Of a stretch of DNA of 64,000 nt, positions 24,216-33,993 are shown piece after piece. Both the position numbers and the translations under genes were made by a program. The stretch is from Gracilaria gracilis (lineage: Eukaryota; Rhodophyta; Florideophyceae; Gracilariales; Gracilariaceae). Below the pieces are notes generated by a model that ran no database searches, had not been told where the DNA came from, and saw only the letters and a list, made by a program, of their open reading frames with translations. Each line of letters starts with the position of its first letter. Within the stretch, counting starts at the first letter, position 1. The stretch spans positions 310,001 to 374,000 of the forward strand of contig JARGSG010000193.1 in NCBI GenBank assembly GCA_030374805.1, in the 5' to 3' direction.

Positions 24216-25150
24216 GTCTGTAATTGGACCCCGCAAGCACTACTCTTTCTCTATAAGATCTTGAAAACAGTATTCTCCGCAGCGAATTTACCGATCAAAC
24301 CAAGTAAATCTTGTCCCTTCCACAGCGTCGTGCGACAGAACCTCCCCTTCATCTTCTGTATCTGGAACTTGCAGGATGGCCTCGTCTTCCCTATCCGATG
24401 CAAAATGGACAGACTGAACTGTTCTATGCAAGAACTCTTTCGATCCAGCACGATCAACCACCATGAATGGTAGTCTATTCTTGGGAAACTCATATGGCCT
24501 GCCTTGATTAACCGATCCCTCTTGTCATGTTTCAACGCTGTTTATAGACACTCTTCTTGCCTTGACAGTTCAAATATTACTCTATCGAAACAGGACATGA
24601 AGGAGATATCTCTATTGTCTACGTTTCTGCCGATGGCGGTCGTAGATGTCAGATTACCTATCTCGATCATTATTGCCACCTTCGATGCGTCGCCTACCGC
24701 AGGAGCTGTCTTATTCTCAATTGTTCCCACTCATCTCGATAAAAAACTCTTGCGACAATCACAGGCCCTTGCACAAAACCCCGATTTCCAAGGCATCGCA
24801 TTCATGAAAAACACAGAAAAGGTTTGCAGAATTTACAAATCTCTCTCCTGGAGTGCCGCGATCGTACACAAATGAAGCAAGCCCGAACATATTAATTGTG
24901 TCGAGACAGCCACCGCAGTACTTGCTCTAAGTCGGCTCATTCATCATGGTCTTAACCGATGCCGGTGCATATTCTTAACAGACTCAATGGTCACTTTTTG
25001 AGCCCTGAGAAAAAAATGTCCTTGTCTACTGCGCTTCTTGTCCGTTGCCGTCGATTTGGATCATTATGTTTCGCATTCGGGATACGTGTGTCTTTCGTGC
25101 ACATTCCGTCGGCAATGAACGCGGCTGATGAACCATCTCGGCCATAAGAG

Positions 25151-26342
25151 AGAGATGTGTCAAAGACTCTCTGTAAGAGCGTAGCTTTCCTATCTTTCGT
25201 CAATCACGGGATGGGAACAGTACATATTCTGTCGAGAGTACTGCGTGCTTTAAGTTGTGCTTAACTGCACGGTGTTAAGACATGGCTGTCTGCACTACCC
25301 AGTGCCCAGGGAAATGCGGGAAAAAAACATTATGAAAATTTAATATAAATTTGGAGCGTAACATGAATGAATGTACTTCGGGCCGTTACTGCATTGTCGG
25401 ACAAATGTCAGGCCAGAAGCCACCGAGTATTGTATTTCTCTCTTCTCTGTCAGTGGCAGAACTTGACCAACCGACCATGTCGAAGATGTTACGGGAAAAT
25501 GAACATTTTCTACGACATCTCGAAATTGGATTGTCTCTATCTTTTAAAAGCGTCCAGGAAAAGTAAACGAGTTTGCGTACGCTACTACAGGTGGAAGAAC
25601 TGTACTGGAGTACGGAAGTATTATTTTCTTCAACACATTTGTTCAACAAAAGAACCTGCTTACAACGAGCGCTATATAGCGACATGTTCGCTATATAGCG
25701 TTGTTTGGAGTGGCGTACTTTTCAAGATTAGAATCTCATTTCCTTATACAAAGACTGGATACAGTTTTAATGCTACAAAACTACTGGAGTACCTATGTCT
25801 GATCAGAATTGACCGACTTCAAGACGACTTTAAGGCCGACTTCTTTTTCATCATCAGCATCTCTTCGCCATGCGAAGATGTGGCAAGTATGTGCAGAAGA
25901 TCGTGTGCAACTGGCGGGCAATAACTGATTACAGTTTTACTTAGCAACGCACTGTAAGTTGTGGAATGTAAGTTGTAAAATATAGTTACGTTTTCTGTGA
26001 CGTCATGGTGACATCATTTATTTCAGAAAAGTGAGAAAAAGGTGCATTTCTCGCGTCTCCCAGACATTAAAGATCTTACGCGGCGAAGCAATAGCTTTGC
26101 GATGAATAACAGAAATAATTTGAGGCAGATTGCGAGGTGGAATCTGATCTAATCTGATTTTGTGCGCGGCCGCTACCATTGGTGGCCCTCGACTGATCCC
26201 ATCCATGGAAGCAAATCAGTTATCGCCACAATCGGATATTTTTGCCAAGGCAGAGCTTATGAACCGGAGGCGCAGATCATCACTTCGCGCTGTTCTCTTG
26301 TACCAAACTCGTACTCATTTTTCGCACGGTTCGGGCTCACGC
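25151..26342. other. Spacer between the DIRS-like element and the racemase gene
   Basis: AT-richer spacer. A frame at 25367-25924 (185 codons) has no recognisable domain, no signal peptide and ordinary composition, so it is not called a gene. Two copies of the self-complementary CGCTATATAGCG lie close together near 25669-25701. The last 150 bp should hold the promoter of the racemase gene. Confidence 0.5.
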
Positions 26343-26349
26343 TATAAAG
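26343..26349 (+). promoter_or_regulatory. TATA box of the racemase gene
   Basis: TATAAAG lies 61 bp upstream of the ATG at 26404. A start about 30 bp downstream would place the upstream in-frame ATG at 26365 before the transcript begins. That is why 26404 is preferred as the start codon. Confidence 0.55.
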
Positions 26350-26403
26350 TTAGATACCCGATCTTTGTGGTTTGCTTTCCGAAGTCCTATCACTATCGCC
26401 AAC

Positions 26404-27246
26404 ATGTCTCTGTCAACACATGAACTCGGAGCAAAACCGGCAACCTCACCGCTAAAACTGTTGTGGCTTAATCCAGCCAACACGCCTCAGTACGACCAAC
26501 CGTTTGCGGACATGTTCGCAAGCGTGAAACTTCCCAACGCGGAGGTGCACGTCATGTCCCTAAAACTCGCGCAGCACATCAAGTTGGACAATCTCGAATG
26601 GCGAGTCTTCGAGAGCTGCATTTGGCAATCTGTCGTTCACATGGCGCACTACGCCGCGACCAATAACTTTGATGGCTTCGCTATTGGCTGTTTCTACGAC
26701 ACTGCGTTCGAAGAGGCGCGGGAAATATCGGGGGAAGCTATTGTGGCCGCCCCTTGCGACGCGTCACTCAAGGTGATTTGCACTCTTTGCAATCGCTTCT
26801 CGGTCATCATCGGCGTCGAAAAGTGGAAAGTTCAGATGGAGGACCGCATTCGTCAATACGGCGTTCATGGCAGACTCGCCTCCTTCCGCGCTATCGGTAT
26901 GCATGTCGACGAATTGCAGGTTGATCCCAAAAAGACGGAACAGGCCATCCGCGACGCCGTTAGGCAGGCAAAGGATGAGGATGGTGCGGAGGGTATTATT
27001 CTCGGCTGTACGATTGAGTTTGGCTTCTATGCCGTGCTTGAGGAGGAATTTGGTATGCCTGTGATTGACGCAGCGCTCGCTTGCTACAAAGAGATGGAGC
27101 ATGCGGCCATGAATAAGGTGCAGTTCGGGTGGAAGCCAAGCAGACTCAACAGCATGGAGCCTCCTAGTCAGGAGCGCATCAACAAGAGTGGCGTCTTCGC
27201 TGACAGCGCCCCGATTGGCAACCATATTGTTTTGCCAAGAGACTAA
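26404..27246 (+). CDS. Asp/Glu/hydantoin racemase family protein
   Basis: A 280-residue protein, close to the usual 220-280 of this family. Cofactor-independent racemases of this fold invert a carbon next to a carboxylate or hydantoin carbonyl with two cysteines. Both are present: Cys96 in AIGCFYDTAFEEARE and Cys202 in IILGCTIEFGF. The N-terminal LNPANT (residues 22-27) matches the LNPNT-like phosphate or carboxylate loop. There is no signal peptide or membrane segment, so it is probably cytosolic. The substrate cannot be told from sequence; hydantoin racemase, aspartate racemase or maleate-isomerase-like activity are all possible. The gene is intron-free and intact, and its neighbours are not metabolically related. 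The start at 26404 is chosen over the in-frame ATG at 26365 because of TATA spacing and the good context CCAACATGTC. Confidence 0.87.
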   Translation: MSLSTHELGAKPATSPLKLLWLNPANTPQYDQPFADMFASVKLPNAEVHVMSLKLAQHIKLDNLEWRVFESCIWQSVVHMAHYAATNNFDGFAIGCFYDTAFEEAREISGEAIVAAPCDASLKVICTLCNRFSVIIGVEKWKVQMEDRIRQYGVHGRLASFRAIGMHVDELQVDPKKTEQAIRDAVRQAKDEDGAEGIILGCTIEFGFYAVLEEEFGMPVIDAALACYKEMEHAAMNKVQFGWKPSRLNSMEPPSQERINKSGVFADSAPIGNHIVLPRD

Positions 27247-28740
27247 TTGGCAGTTTGGCCTCAAAGCAGGGACTGAGAGAGAGCAAAAGCTACCGTATCC
27301 AGGGCGCCAATATGAACTATAGCTGCCCTGTCACAGTCATTTAAGCGCTTTGAGACTTTTTATTATCAATTAGAATAGTGGCGATGCTCGTCTGTGAACG
27401 GCCTAGGTTTTTTTTAAGTTTTGGAGGTTCTAATCGTACTAGAAATACAATTGTTGAAGATTTTTATTTGTGCGAAAATAATATGAAGTTCAAAACGTTT
27501 GGAAGGAAGAGGCCCTTGTATTCTTTTCAAAAACTTTGAATAACATAGGGTTCTTGTTTTTGCATGAATGGGCAATTCTGGTTGGGGGTTCATTTCCCGA
27601 TCAAGAAGAGAATTCTGCCATGGATAGTGCAAGAACGGTTATTGCATGCTTCTTGACTACTTGATTTATCCATTTTTCTATGTATGAGCTTTAAAGCAAA
27701 ATGTTCAAAAGTTGCATAAAGCTTTCCAGACATTAGCAACATGTGGATCAACCCAGAAATTCGTTTCCGAAGAAGACATGCAATTCCAATATCCCTAACC
27801 GCTCAACTTGTTATTTGCACGAACAACTTTAAAGTGTTGTTTCAAAAACGGGATTTTGGAGGGCGATTTTGGCATGCTAGCTTGAACCACAAGCATGTCT
27901 TCCCCTGCACAACTCGTTTTGCAAACCAGGATTTCATATGATTCTAACCAAAATTATACACGCAAGAGGCCGGAGAGTTTTCTTTTGCATGCAGCTTGAA
28001 AGAGATTAAACAACTGTTTAGAACCAGAATGGGACTGAAACGATCGTAGTTGGTTCTGAGAAAAGGCGCTTCGAATTGGCGAAATGATACGAAGACGGCC
28101 GCTGAACTCTGTCATTTTGTTGATTAAGTTAGGCGCCGAAGGGAGCCAGTTGAGATTTAATGTCCACTAAAAACAAATAAATCTATGAAGGGTCGTTTTA
28201 TTGACTCGCGCCGCGCACGAGTTACAATTTAAAGTGAAAGCCGTTTCTGACGTCTAGGAGAAGGTGCACTCTTTTGCCTGTATCTACCGATCGCCATATT
28301 CAAGAGCCTTAATACTCCGGCTTGTATAAGCCAAGACCAGTAGCTTTTATTGAAGACAAACTATGTGCGGATTGGACAGGACGTTGCGACGCTAGAGTCG
28401 TTTAGATTCGCAGAACGAGAGAGAGAGGCCTTTATTTCAGGAAATAAGGACAAGTGTTAATCACGCCGACGTGGCAGCGTGTGGGTGCATGTGAAGCGTC
28501 CAGCGCCGACGATTTATGGCAGCAGCTGTCAATTGTAGAACAATTCGTTCTAAGCGCAGGACCAAGGAGTGGTACTCATTGACGGGGTTTGATTCGCAGA
28601 ACGAGAGCGAATAAGAAAACTAAAATTAGAAGTTGAACATTTAGCACAAAGGGTAGTCTGCATGATCATTGCGATAGTCACACTGCACCACCACCACACG
28701 AGCGATGTGATAGTTTTTGAATACTGGCTTGGAGTAGCTC
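27247..28740. other. Intergenic spacer, no gene seen
   Basis: No frame above about 75 codons and no conserved product. A short direct repeat, GATTCGCAGAACGAGAG, occurs near 28407 and 28590 about 180 bp apart. The right end runs into the promoter of the left membrane-protein copy. Confidence 0.5.
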
Positions 28741-28748
28741 TATAAATA
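28741..28748 (+). promoter_or_regulatory. TATA box upstream of the left membrane-protein copy
   Basis: TATAAATA lies about 220 bp before the first likely ATG of the dead left copy at 28958. The leader between them is similar to sequence before the right copy. Confidence 0.4.
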
Positions 28749-28957
28749 GAAGTTCCCCTTACGAATCTTCCAATACGTTGCCGTGTTGCTATTGGTCGGC
28801 TTTCCGGGTGTGTCCTCGTTGCTGCTTGAATGTATGCGTCTTGGCAAAAATGCTTTGTTCCAACTTCACGGGTCGGGCAAGGCGGAGAAAGCTTCCACCC
28901 GCATTCCGGTAGGATATTCTTTCATGCAATCTGCTCGGGCCCACTTTCCCTCCATCT

Positions 28958-31248
28958 TTGCTCTTTCCTTTCTCTCCAAAGCACCTCGACACACCGTATC
29001 CCTCGGCTCCCACACATTCATCCCACAACCATCGCCACAACGCTCCACCAAAACCCACGGGAATCAAGTTCATGTCGTCAGCAGCGTCCACGCAGCCCAT
29101 TCTGGCTACGGAACCACGTGAAAAACGCCCATCTTCGTCTCTCCTCTCTTCAACATCAGGCTACACCCCAAGCGCTACGCCACAATCTCCTTCGCTTCCC
29201 GCCAGTGCGCCATCCACGTCGGGCGTTGGTAATATGGCTCCTCACGGTCCGCCACTCTTTGTCACGCCTTGCAGCGCTATTGCCTCGTTCTCCGACGCTC
29301 TCGTTTTCATGTGCAGCAGCTCTGCGTCCTCGCTTGGAACAGAAGAGCATTGCTGCAACAACCCTTCGTTCTCTCATCAAGACTTTCAACGTCTGGCGGA
29401 CAGAATTCGCGCTGTCGTAATTGAGTATGTTCACTCCGCTTAAGGGCAGTTGAGCACAACGCCGCCGTGGTTCTCAACGGTTGGAATCATTCGTGTAGTT
29501 GTTCTGGCTCTTTCTCTCGTTCTGTCTTACATCCTCATCGACCTAATCGGCTTCTTTATTTTCTGGATGATTCTATCTTACATGATGTTTTTGGACGCAC
29601 TATACTGCACTATTGCTACTCTTTCGGCTAAAAAGCAATGGACCGTCTGTGGAAACGGAGCAGTCATATCTACTGCAGATGAAATGCTATATGTGTTTGA
29701 CAAGCCGAAGACTGCTGCATAAAATTCCGACATCTTGTGTGTCCTGTTTTCGAATCACGCTTGTGGACTGGAAATTTAAGCAGTCCCAACAACAAGCGCT
29801 CAACTCACAGCGATCGTCATATTGCGTGGAGATCGTCACCATGGAGAAGAGCATTCTCCTGGGCAACTGTGCAGATCACAACACCACAGCTTTGTTTGTA
29901 GAAGAAGCCAACAACAGACTCCAAGCTCTCAGAGAGCGCGGAATGGTTCAGCCCATGAAATTTGCCAAAGTGTACGCTGGCGACAATCCGTACTCTGCAG
30001 TCCAGCTGCCCGTGACATCCGAACTGGTCAATGATAAGGCGATCACGTCAGGAGTTGTATTCAATTTGGCCATCAAGGTCAAGCGCAAGGGGAAAGAATC
30101 GGTGCAAATAGGTTGGTATCACCCCGGTGAATTCCATTACCTACCTTCGCCATGGAGATGGTTCCATCTTGCTTCTCTGGCAATACCAGGTTGGTTTCTA
30201 TTTAGAGATGGATTTAATTATACAGATTTGATGCTTGCGAGGAGGGTCATGTTTTTCTATCTTACTGCCACATTCTTTGCCGCGATCCGCAAGTCAATAG
30301 CATGGAGAACGTTGGCGAGTACTACACGACCAGGACATTTGTTCGGTGTGAACTTTTTCGCGCTTTTACCCTTTCGTCGACATTACGTAAGTGTGGGAGA
30401 GTTAGTATCTATTGCTGTGAATCGCTCACAAGTCGACAAGATGAGGTCTACGTTGGGAAATTGCCAGACTTCGGCAGTGAGTGGGCGACGATTAGAGCTG
30501 GAGCTAAGATATAGATCTGGGGAAAATATGTGTTGAAAGTTCAAATACATGAACTGCACGCCCTGTGTCACAAGAGAGCATAGCGCCAATAGCTCATCTG
30601 TTTTTTATGGCCCATAGGGCCCAGATACAGGGGTCTCGGGTTCAAGTCCCGCCTGGTTCAGAAAAGATTCCTGTACGCAACCGCTGTAAGCGCGATGCAC
30701 TGTAAGAGATACTCCGCCCAAGCTGTTTCAGAAAGCTAGAGATAAGTCGCCGTCCTCAAGGAAAGAGGAAGAGTATAAAAGATGAGTGACACGTGCAGGA
30801 AACCAGCGCAGAGAGCGCCGGAGTTGCTCAGCTGTTTTCTAACAGGTTATGGGCCCAGCTTTACGCTGTAGACCTTGGGTTCGACTCCCAGAAGTGACAT
30901 TTGACAAAGAGATTGTACATGTGTACAGCAGAAGGGGAGTTACAGTGTGAAGGTAACCAGATCAGGTAGATCAGTTCTTCTGTAAGCTTTGTCCTTCGGC
31001 TTGGCAGTGAGCACAGGTCGAAGGGGAGTGTTGAAAGTTCAAATACATGAACTGCACGCCCTGTGTCACAAGAGAGCATAGCGCCCTTAGCTCATCTGTT
31101 TTCCAATAATATGGTTCTCAATTCGCTCTATCCGTATCAAGCCATCATCATAGCCAAAGAGATATTCGGTTTGTTCGCTAGTGAAACAGTGGACTCCGCG
31201 CATATATGTGGGCAGGTTGAGGATGGCGATGGATATGCTTTGCTATAG
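28958..31248 (+). pseudogene. Dead copy of the multi-pass membrane protein gene
   Basis: This is the paralogue of 42447-44147 and can be followed through nearly its whole length. Compared with the right copy it has a nonsense change where the right copy has Gln160 (about 29441), a frameshift near 29710, a 577-bp insertion at 30531-31107 flanked by AATATG, and an early TAG at 31246. The membrane segments, the KKQWTVCGNG stretch and the LYPYQAIIIAKEIFG tail remain readable. The leader with TATAAATA is also kept. It is best seen as a pseudogene; a truncated product of about 160 residues from the first frame is possible. The product family is unknown. Confidence 0.8.
30531..31107 (+). mobile_element. 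Composite miniature terminal-repeat element with tRNA-like promoters
   Basis: A 577-bp insertion in the dead membrane gene, flanked by AATATG (30525-30530 and 31108-31113). About 75-79-bp direct repeats (TGTTGAAAGTTC...CTGTTTT) lie at 30531 and 31029. Just before the right repeat is the purine tract AAGGGGAG. Inside are a box A/box B pair (TAGCTCATCTG at 30590-30600, GGTTCAAGTCC at 30639-30649), an internal copy of the other family's terminal repeat (30774-30844) ending CTAACA, the stretch GGTTATGGGCCCAG (30845-30858) complementary to the initiator tRNA-Met anticodon arm, and a second box B (GGTTCGACTCC at 30878-30888). It has no coding capacity and looks like a chimera of two TRIM-like families. 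The alternative is a dimeric tRNA-derived SINE with accidental end repeats. Confidence 0.75.
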
Positions 31249-31873
31249 GCAGAAGAGGCAAGTTAATAACAAGAGAGAAGCTCCTGTCAAAGGAGAAAAC
31301 TACTCGTGAAACGAACGGTAACGGGCATTCAGCTGATTGTCACATTTATATTGCTTTGCACCCTATGGTTTGACAGGCCTTTCTCTTGATACGCATTTCT
31401 TCAAAAACAAATGCGCAGAACCAGAGAGAAGGGAACAAATGGAGAATAGTTTACTTTCAAATCAAATGAATCAGACCAAATTTCTCAGCATTCTGCTGCC
31501 TTCCATGCAGCCATACAAAACTTCAGCATTTTTCACAATGAAGTAATGCTACCGTCTTGCTTCACCTTGCCCAATATTTTAAAGGTTTTGAACCGCTTTT
31601 ATTACTGATAAATTGTCTTAATCAATAATTCTTGTACATAGCGCTTTTGAGGTTTGATACAATTCCTATTAGCAAACCGTCTTAATTAGTATTGTTGGTT
31701 CGTCTTGAATAACGATCATCGAAATGTGACTTTTTTGAACGTAGGAGAAAAAGAAAACAAATAGTAAAAAAACAATGAGTTTAATAGCAAAGCCTCTACT
31801 CACAAACGGGCTGAGCTAAGGTATAGCCAATTAAGCAGTTTTCTCAAAGCAAAACCTATTTTAAAGCTCCAAC
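31249..31873. other. 3' block of the left membrane-gene unit
   Basis: About 31270-31550 is homologous to 44150-44430 downstream of the intact right copy, and again to about 33310-33560. It is non-coding. The remainder is AT-rich with no recognised feature. Confidence 0.6.
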
Positions 31874-32173
31874 TATAAAACATGAGTGACACGTGCGGGG
31901 AATCAGCGCATAGAGTGCCGAAGTTGCTCAGCTGTTTTTATGGTTATGGGCCCAGATACAGGGGTCTCGGGTTCAAGTCCCGCCTGGTTCAGAAAAGATT
32001 CCTGTACGCAACCGCTGTAAGCGCGATGCACTGTAAGAGATACTCCGCCCAAGCTGTTTCAGAAAGCTAGAGATGGGTCGCCGTCCTCAAGGAAAGAGGA
32101 AGAGTATAAAACATGAGTGACACGTGCAGGGAATCAGCGCATAGAGCGCCGGAGTTGCTCAGCTGTTTTTATG
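31874..32173 (+). mobile_element. Miniature terminal-repeat element (TRIM-like) with split tRNA-like promoter
   Basis: A 300-bp element flanked by the target duplication CCAAC (31869-31873 and 32174-32178). Terminal direct repeats of 69 bp (31874-31942 and 32105-32173) differ at three positions and start with TATAAAACATGAG. Immediately inside the left repeat is GTTATGGGCCCAG (31943-31955), complementary to the initiator tRNA-Met anticodon arm. A 16-base purine tract (32089-32104) precedes the right repeat. A box A-like TTGCTCAGCTG (31923-31933) lies in the repeat, and a perfect box B GGTTCAAGTCC (31970-31980) within a T-arm-like hairpin lies in the body. There is no open frame. The layout is that of an LTR element in miniature, with the Pol III-like promoter spanning the repeat/body junction. 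Confidence 0.8.
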
Positions 32174-33691
32174 CCAACTAGCTGCTTTTGGGTAGTTCAA
32201 AACTACAGTTTGGTACACCCTTGAAATGTACCGCTTGTATTTAGAACACCATCTTTTTCTTTCAAAAAAGTATTACGGTACAACAAAAGATTTAAAAAAT
32301 TTGCCGTGTCACACGGCGCATTTTCATGTCTTTTTGGAGACAAGCCCTATATTAGAACATTAGATCACTTCGATACTAACAAATTAAAATGCAAGAAAAA
32401 AACCAACTCTCCTAAGCAGCTAGTTTGGCGATACACCGTAGTTGATATCCAAATCCGTCCTGAACCAAGCAGCAGTGCAATACCATACTTTTGTTTAAAC
32501 TACCAACTCATTCGAATTGTGCCAAAAACAAAAATAAATACAAACTTTCACCAAACATTTTCCAGAGTCTTCCTGTATGACAAACATGTAATAATAAAAC
32601 ACGAATAAAAGTACAGGCTTTTTACAAAGATTTGCTTTTATATCTATTTTTCATGCAGTTACAGAAAGCCAATCAATTTTTTGTGGTGCTGCAGATACTT
32701 GTCTATCTGACCACTGACCTCATATAAGGTCAAATCAATCAATTTGGTGTAGATTTTCATATATATTTTCGGAATATAATGCGGTTTTGAACCGTTAGCA
32801 CATTTTGTGCTTTATTATGTATAGAGAATTTTTTCTACTTCATTAAACACACTTTATTCTAAAGAGAAGACAAAAAACAGCATCACTACACTTATTAAAG
32901 AAATAACAAAAAAGTGTTCTATTAAAAACTATATTTAAGAAAAGCGCTTTATTTGCCTCAAAAACAAAACTTTCTTCCACTTTGATAGTTATTTTGAAAC
33001 AAAAAAACGTTGAAATTTTAATAGATTTCGATGGTGGTGGTCGGTCGGATAGACAACCTAGCCCTAGCAGACAGCATTTGTAAACCAATTATCTTTATTT
33101 TTAAGAGCCTATATATACATGTATTCAAATAACCTTCAAACAGTTTGAGTTTGTATGCAATAAAATAGTATTGCAAAACTTTGCATTGCAAGGGACCGCC
33201 TTTTTGTGTAAAACACCTTACAATAAAATATTTATTTGTAACCGAGCTTTGCGGTATTTTCCTTTGCGAAGCGGGTTTTGCAAAGCTCTGATATACTTTA
33301 CTTGGGAACTGGTTAAAGGAAAAAACTGCGCTTGAACGGCATTCAGCAGATTGTCACTCTATTTTGCCTCGCACCGAACGGTTTGACCGATATTTCTGGT
33401 GAGAAGCGTTTCTTCAAATACAAATGCGCAGAACCACGGTGAAGGGAACAAATAGAGAATAGTTTACTTCCAATTCGAATGAATCTGATAAATTCTGTCA
33501 CAATTTTGCATAGAGCAATTCAAGGCTTCAACCAGTTTCCCAATGTTTCCTAAAATTTACCTACAATAGAATTACGTCTTGGTCCAACACGCCCAAATAA
33601 ACATAAACATAACAAATAATTCACCCCTTTTGACCCTCACGCGACTACTCCAAAAGCCAATAACACACTCGATATCAGTTCATCAGTGATA
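32174..33691. other. AT-rich non-coding stretch with repeat fragments
   Basis: No gene is seen. Near 32300-32400 lies a fragment similar to 2866-2960 (GCCGTGTCACACGG and the following 90 bp). At about 33310-33560 is a second copy of the 3' block found at 31270-31550 and 44150-44430, which suggests an extra local duplication or a lost third unit. Confidence 0.55.
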
Positions 33692-33993
33692 AGAGCAAGT
33701 GTATCAGTCGAGCTAAAAAGCTAAAGTGCCAAATGTATAGCTTTGGCTGTCCGGGTGGCATCACTATCATCAGTGCCAGAGGGAAAAAATTTAGCTTTCA
33801 GGCTATATTGCTTGCCAAATTTGCAAAGATTTGGCAAGCAGTTTAGCGCCACAGCTAAAGTGGCAATCAAGTTTTTTTGGGATATTTTAGGATTTGGCTC
33901 TAACTGATAGAGTTGCAGCTGGCGCAGCCAAATCAGCTTTCTGCTTTTTGACCGTTTGGCTTTAGATTTTGGCTCGACTGATAGACTTGCTCT
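33692..33993. mobile_element. MITE-like element with about 40-bp terminal inverted repeats
   Basis: The left end AGAGCAAGTGTATCAGTCGA and the reverse complement of the right end (AGAGCAAGTCTATCAGTCGA) match over about 40 bp with few differences. The 302-bp interior carries further inverted stretches (GCTTGCCAAAT and ATTTGGCAAGC) and no open frame. Flanking bases resemble the hAT end CAGTG, but no clear target duplication was found, so the superfamily is open. Confidence 0.7.

Larger units (their letters stand above)
19204..25150 (+). mobile_element. DIRS-like tyrosine-recombinase retrotransposon, decayed
   Basis: A fossil element with plus-strand parts: a tyrosine recombinase (about 19290-20460) with the Arg box CLRVSEARNLKW, the THSAR His-x-x-Arg box and the GRWKS box; a gag-like Pro/Ser-rich region (about 20700-22180); reverse transcriptase (about 22650-23360); and RNase H (about 24500-25150) ending in HIPSAMNAADEPSR, typical of DIRS-type elements. 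It has no LTRs. The left edge abuts the copia-1 LTR directly and neither true end was located. It is heavily broken, with more than five breaks, and the RT part is split by a solo LTR at 23365-24215. The recombinase lies upstream of gag and RT, so two partial copies side by side are possible. It is probably the oldest mobile element here. Confidence 0.82.

Noticed and set aside
25367-25924. 185-codon open frame
   Set aside because: No domain, no signal peptide, several overlapping frames on both strands and no promoter-like context. Most likely chance.
28783-29121. Frame with a hydrophobic start before the left membrane gene
   Set aside because: It overlaps the leader and the start of the better-supported paralogous frame, and it has no counterpart in the right copy.
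30590-30662. A functional tRNA gene
   Set aside because: Box A and box B are good, but the region between does not form a normal anticodon arm and the acceptor strands do not pair. It lies inside a mobile insertion bounded by repeats.
33692-33993. Assignment of the inverted-repeat element to the hAT superfamily
   Set aside because: The ends resemble CAGTG when extended, but no 8-bp target duplication could be found, so only a generic MITE call is made.
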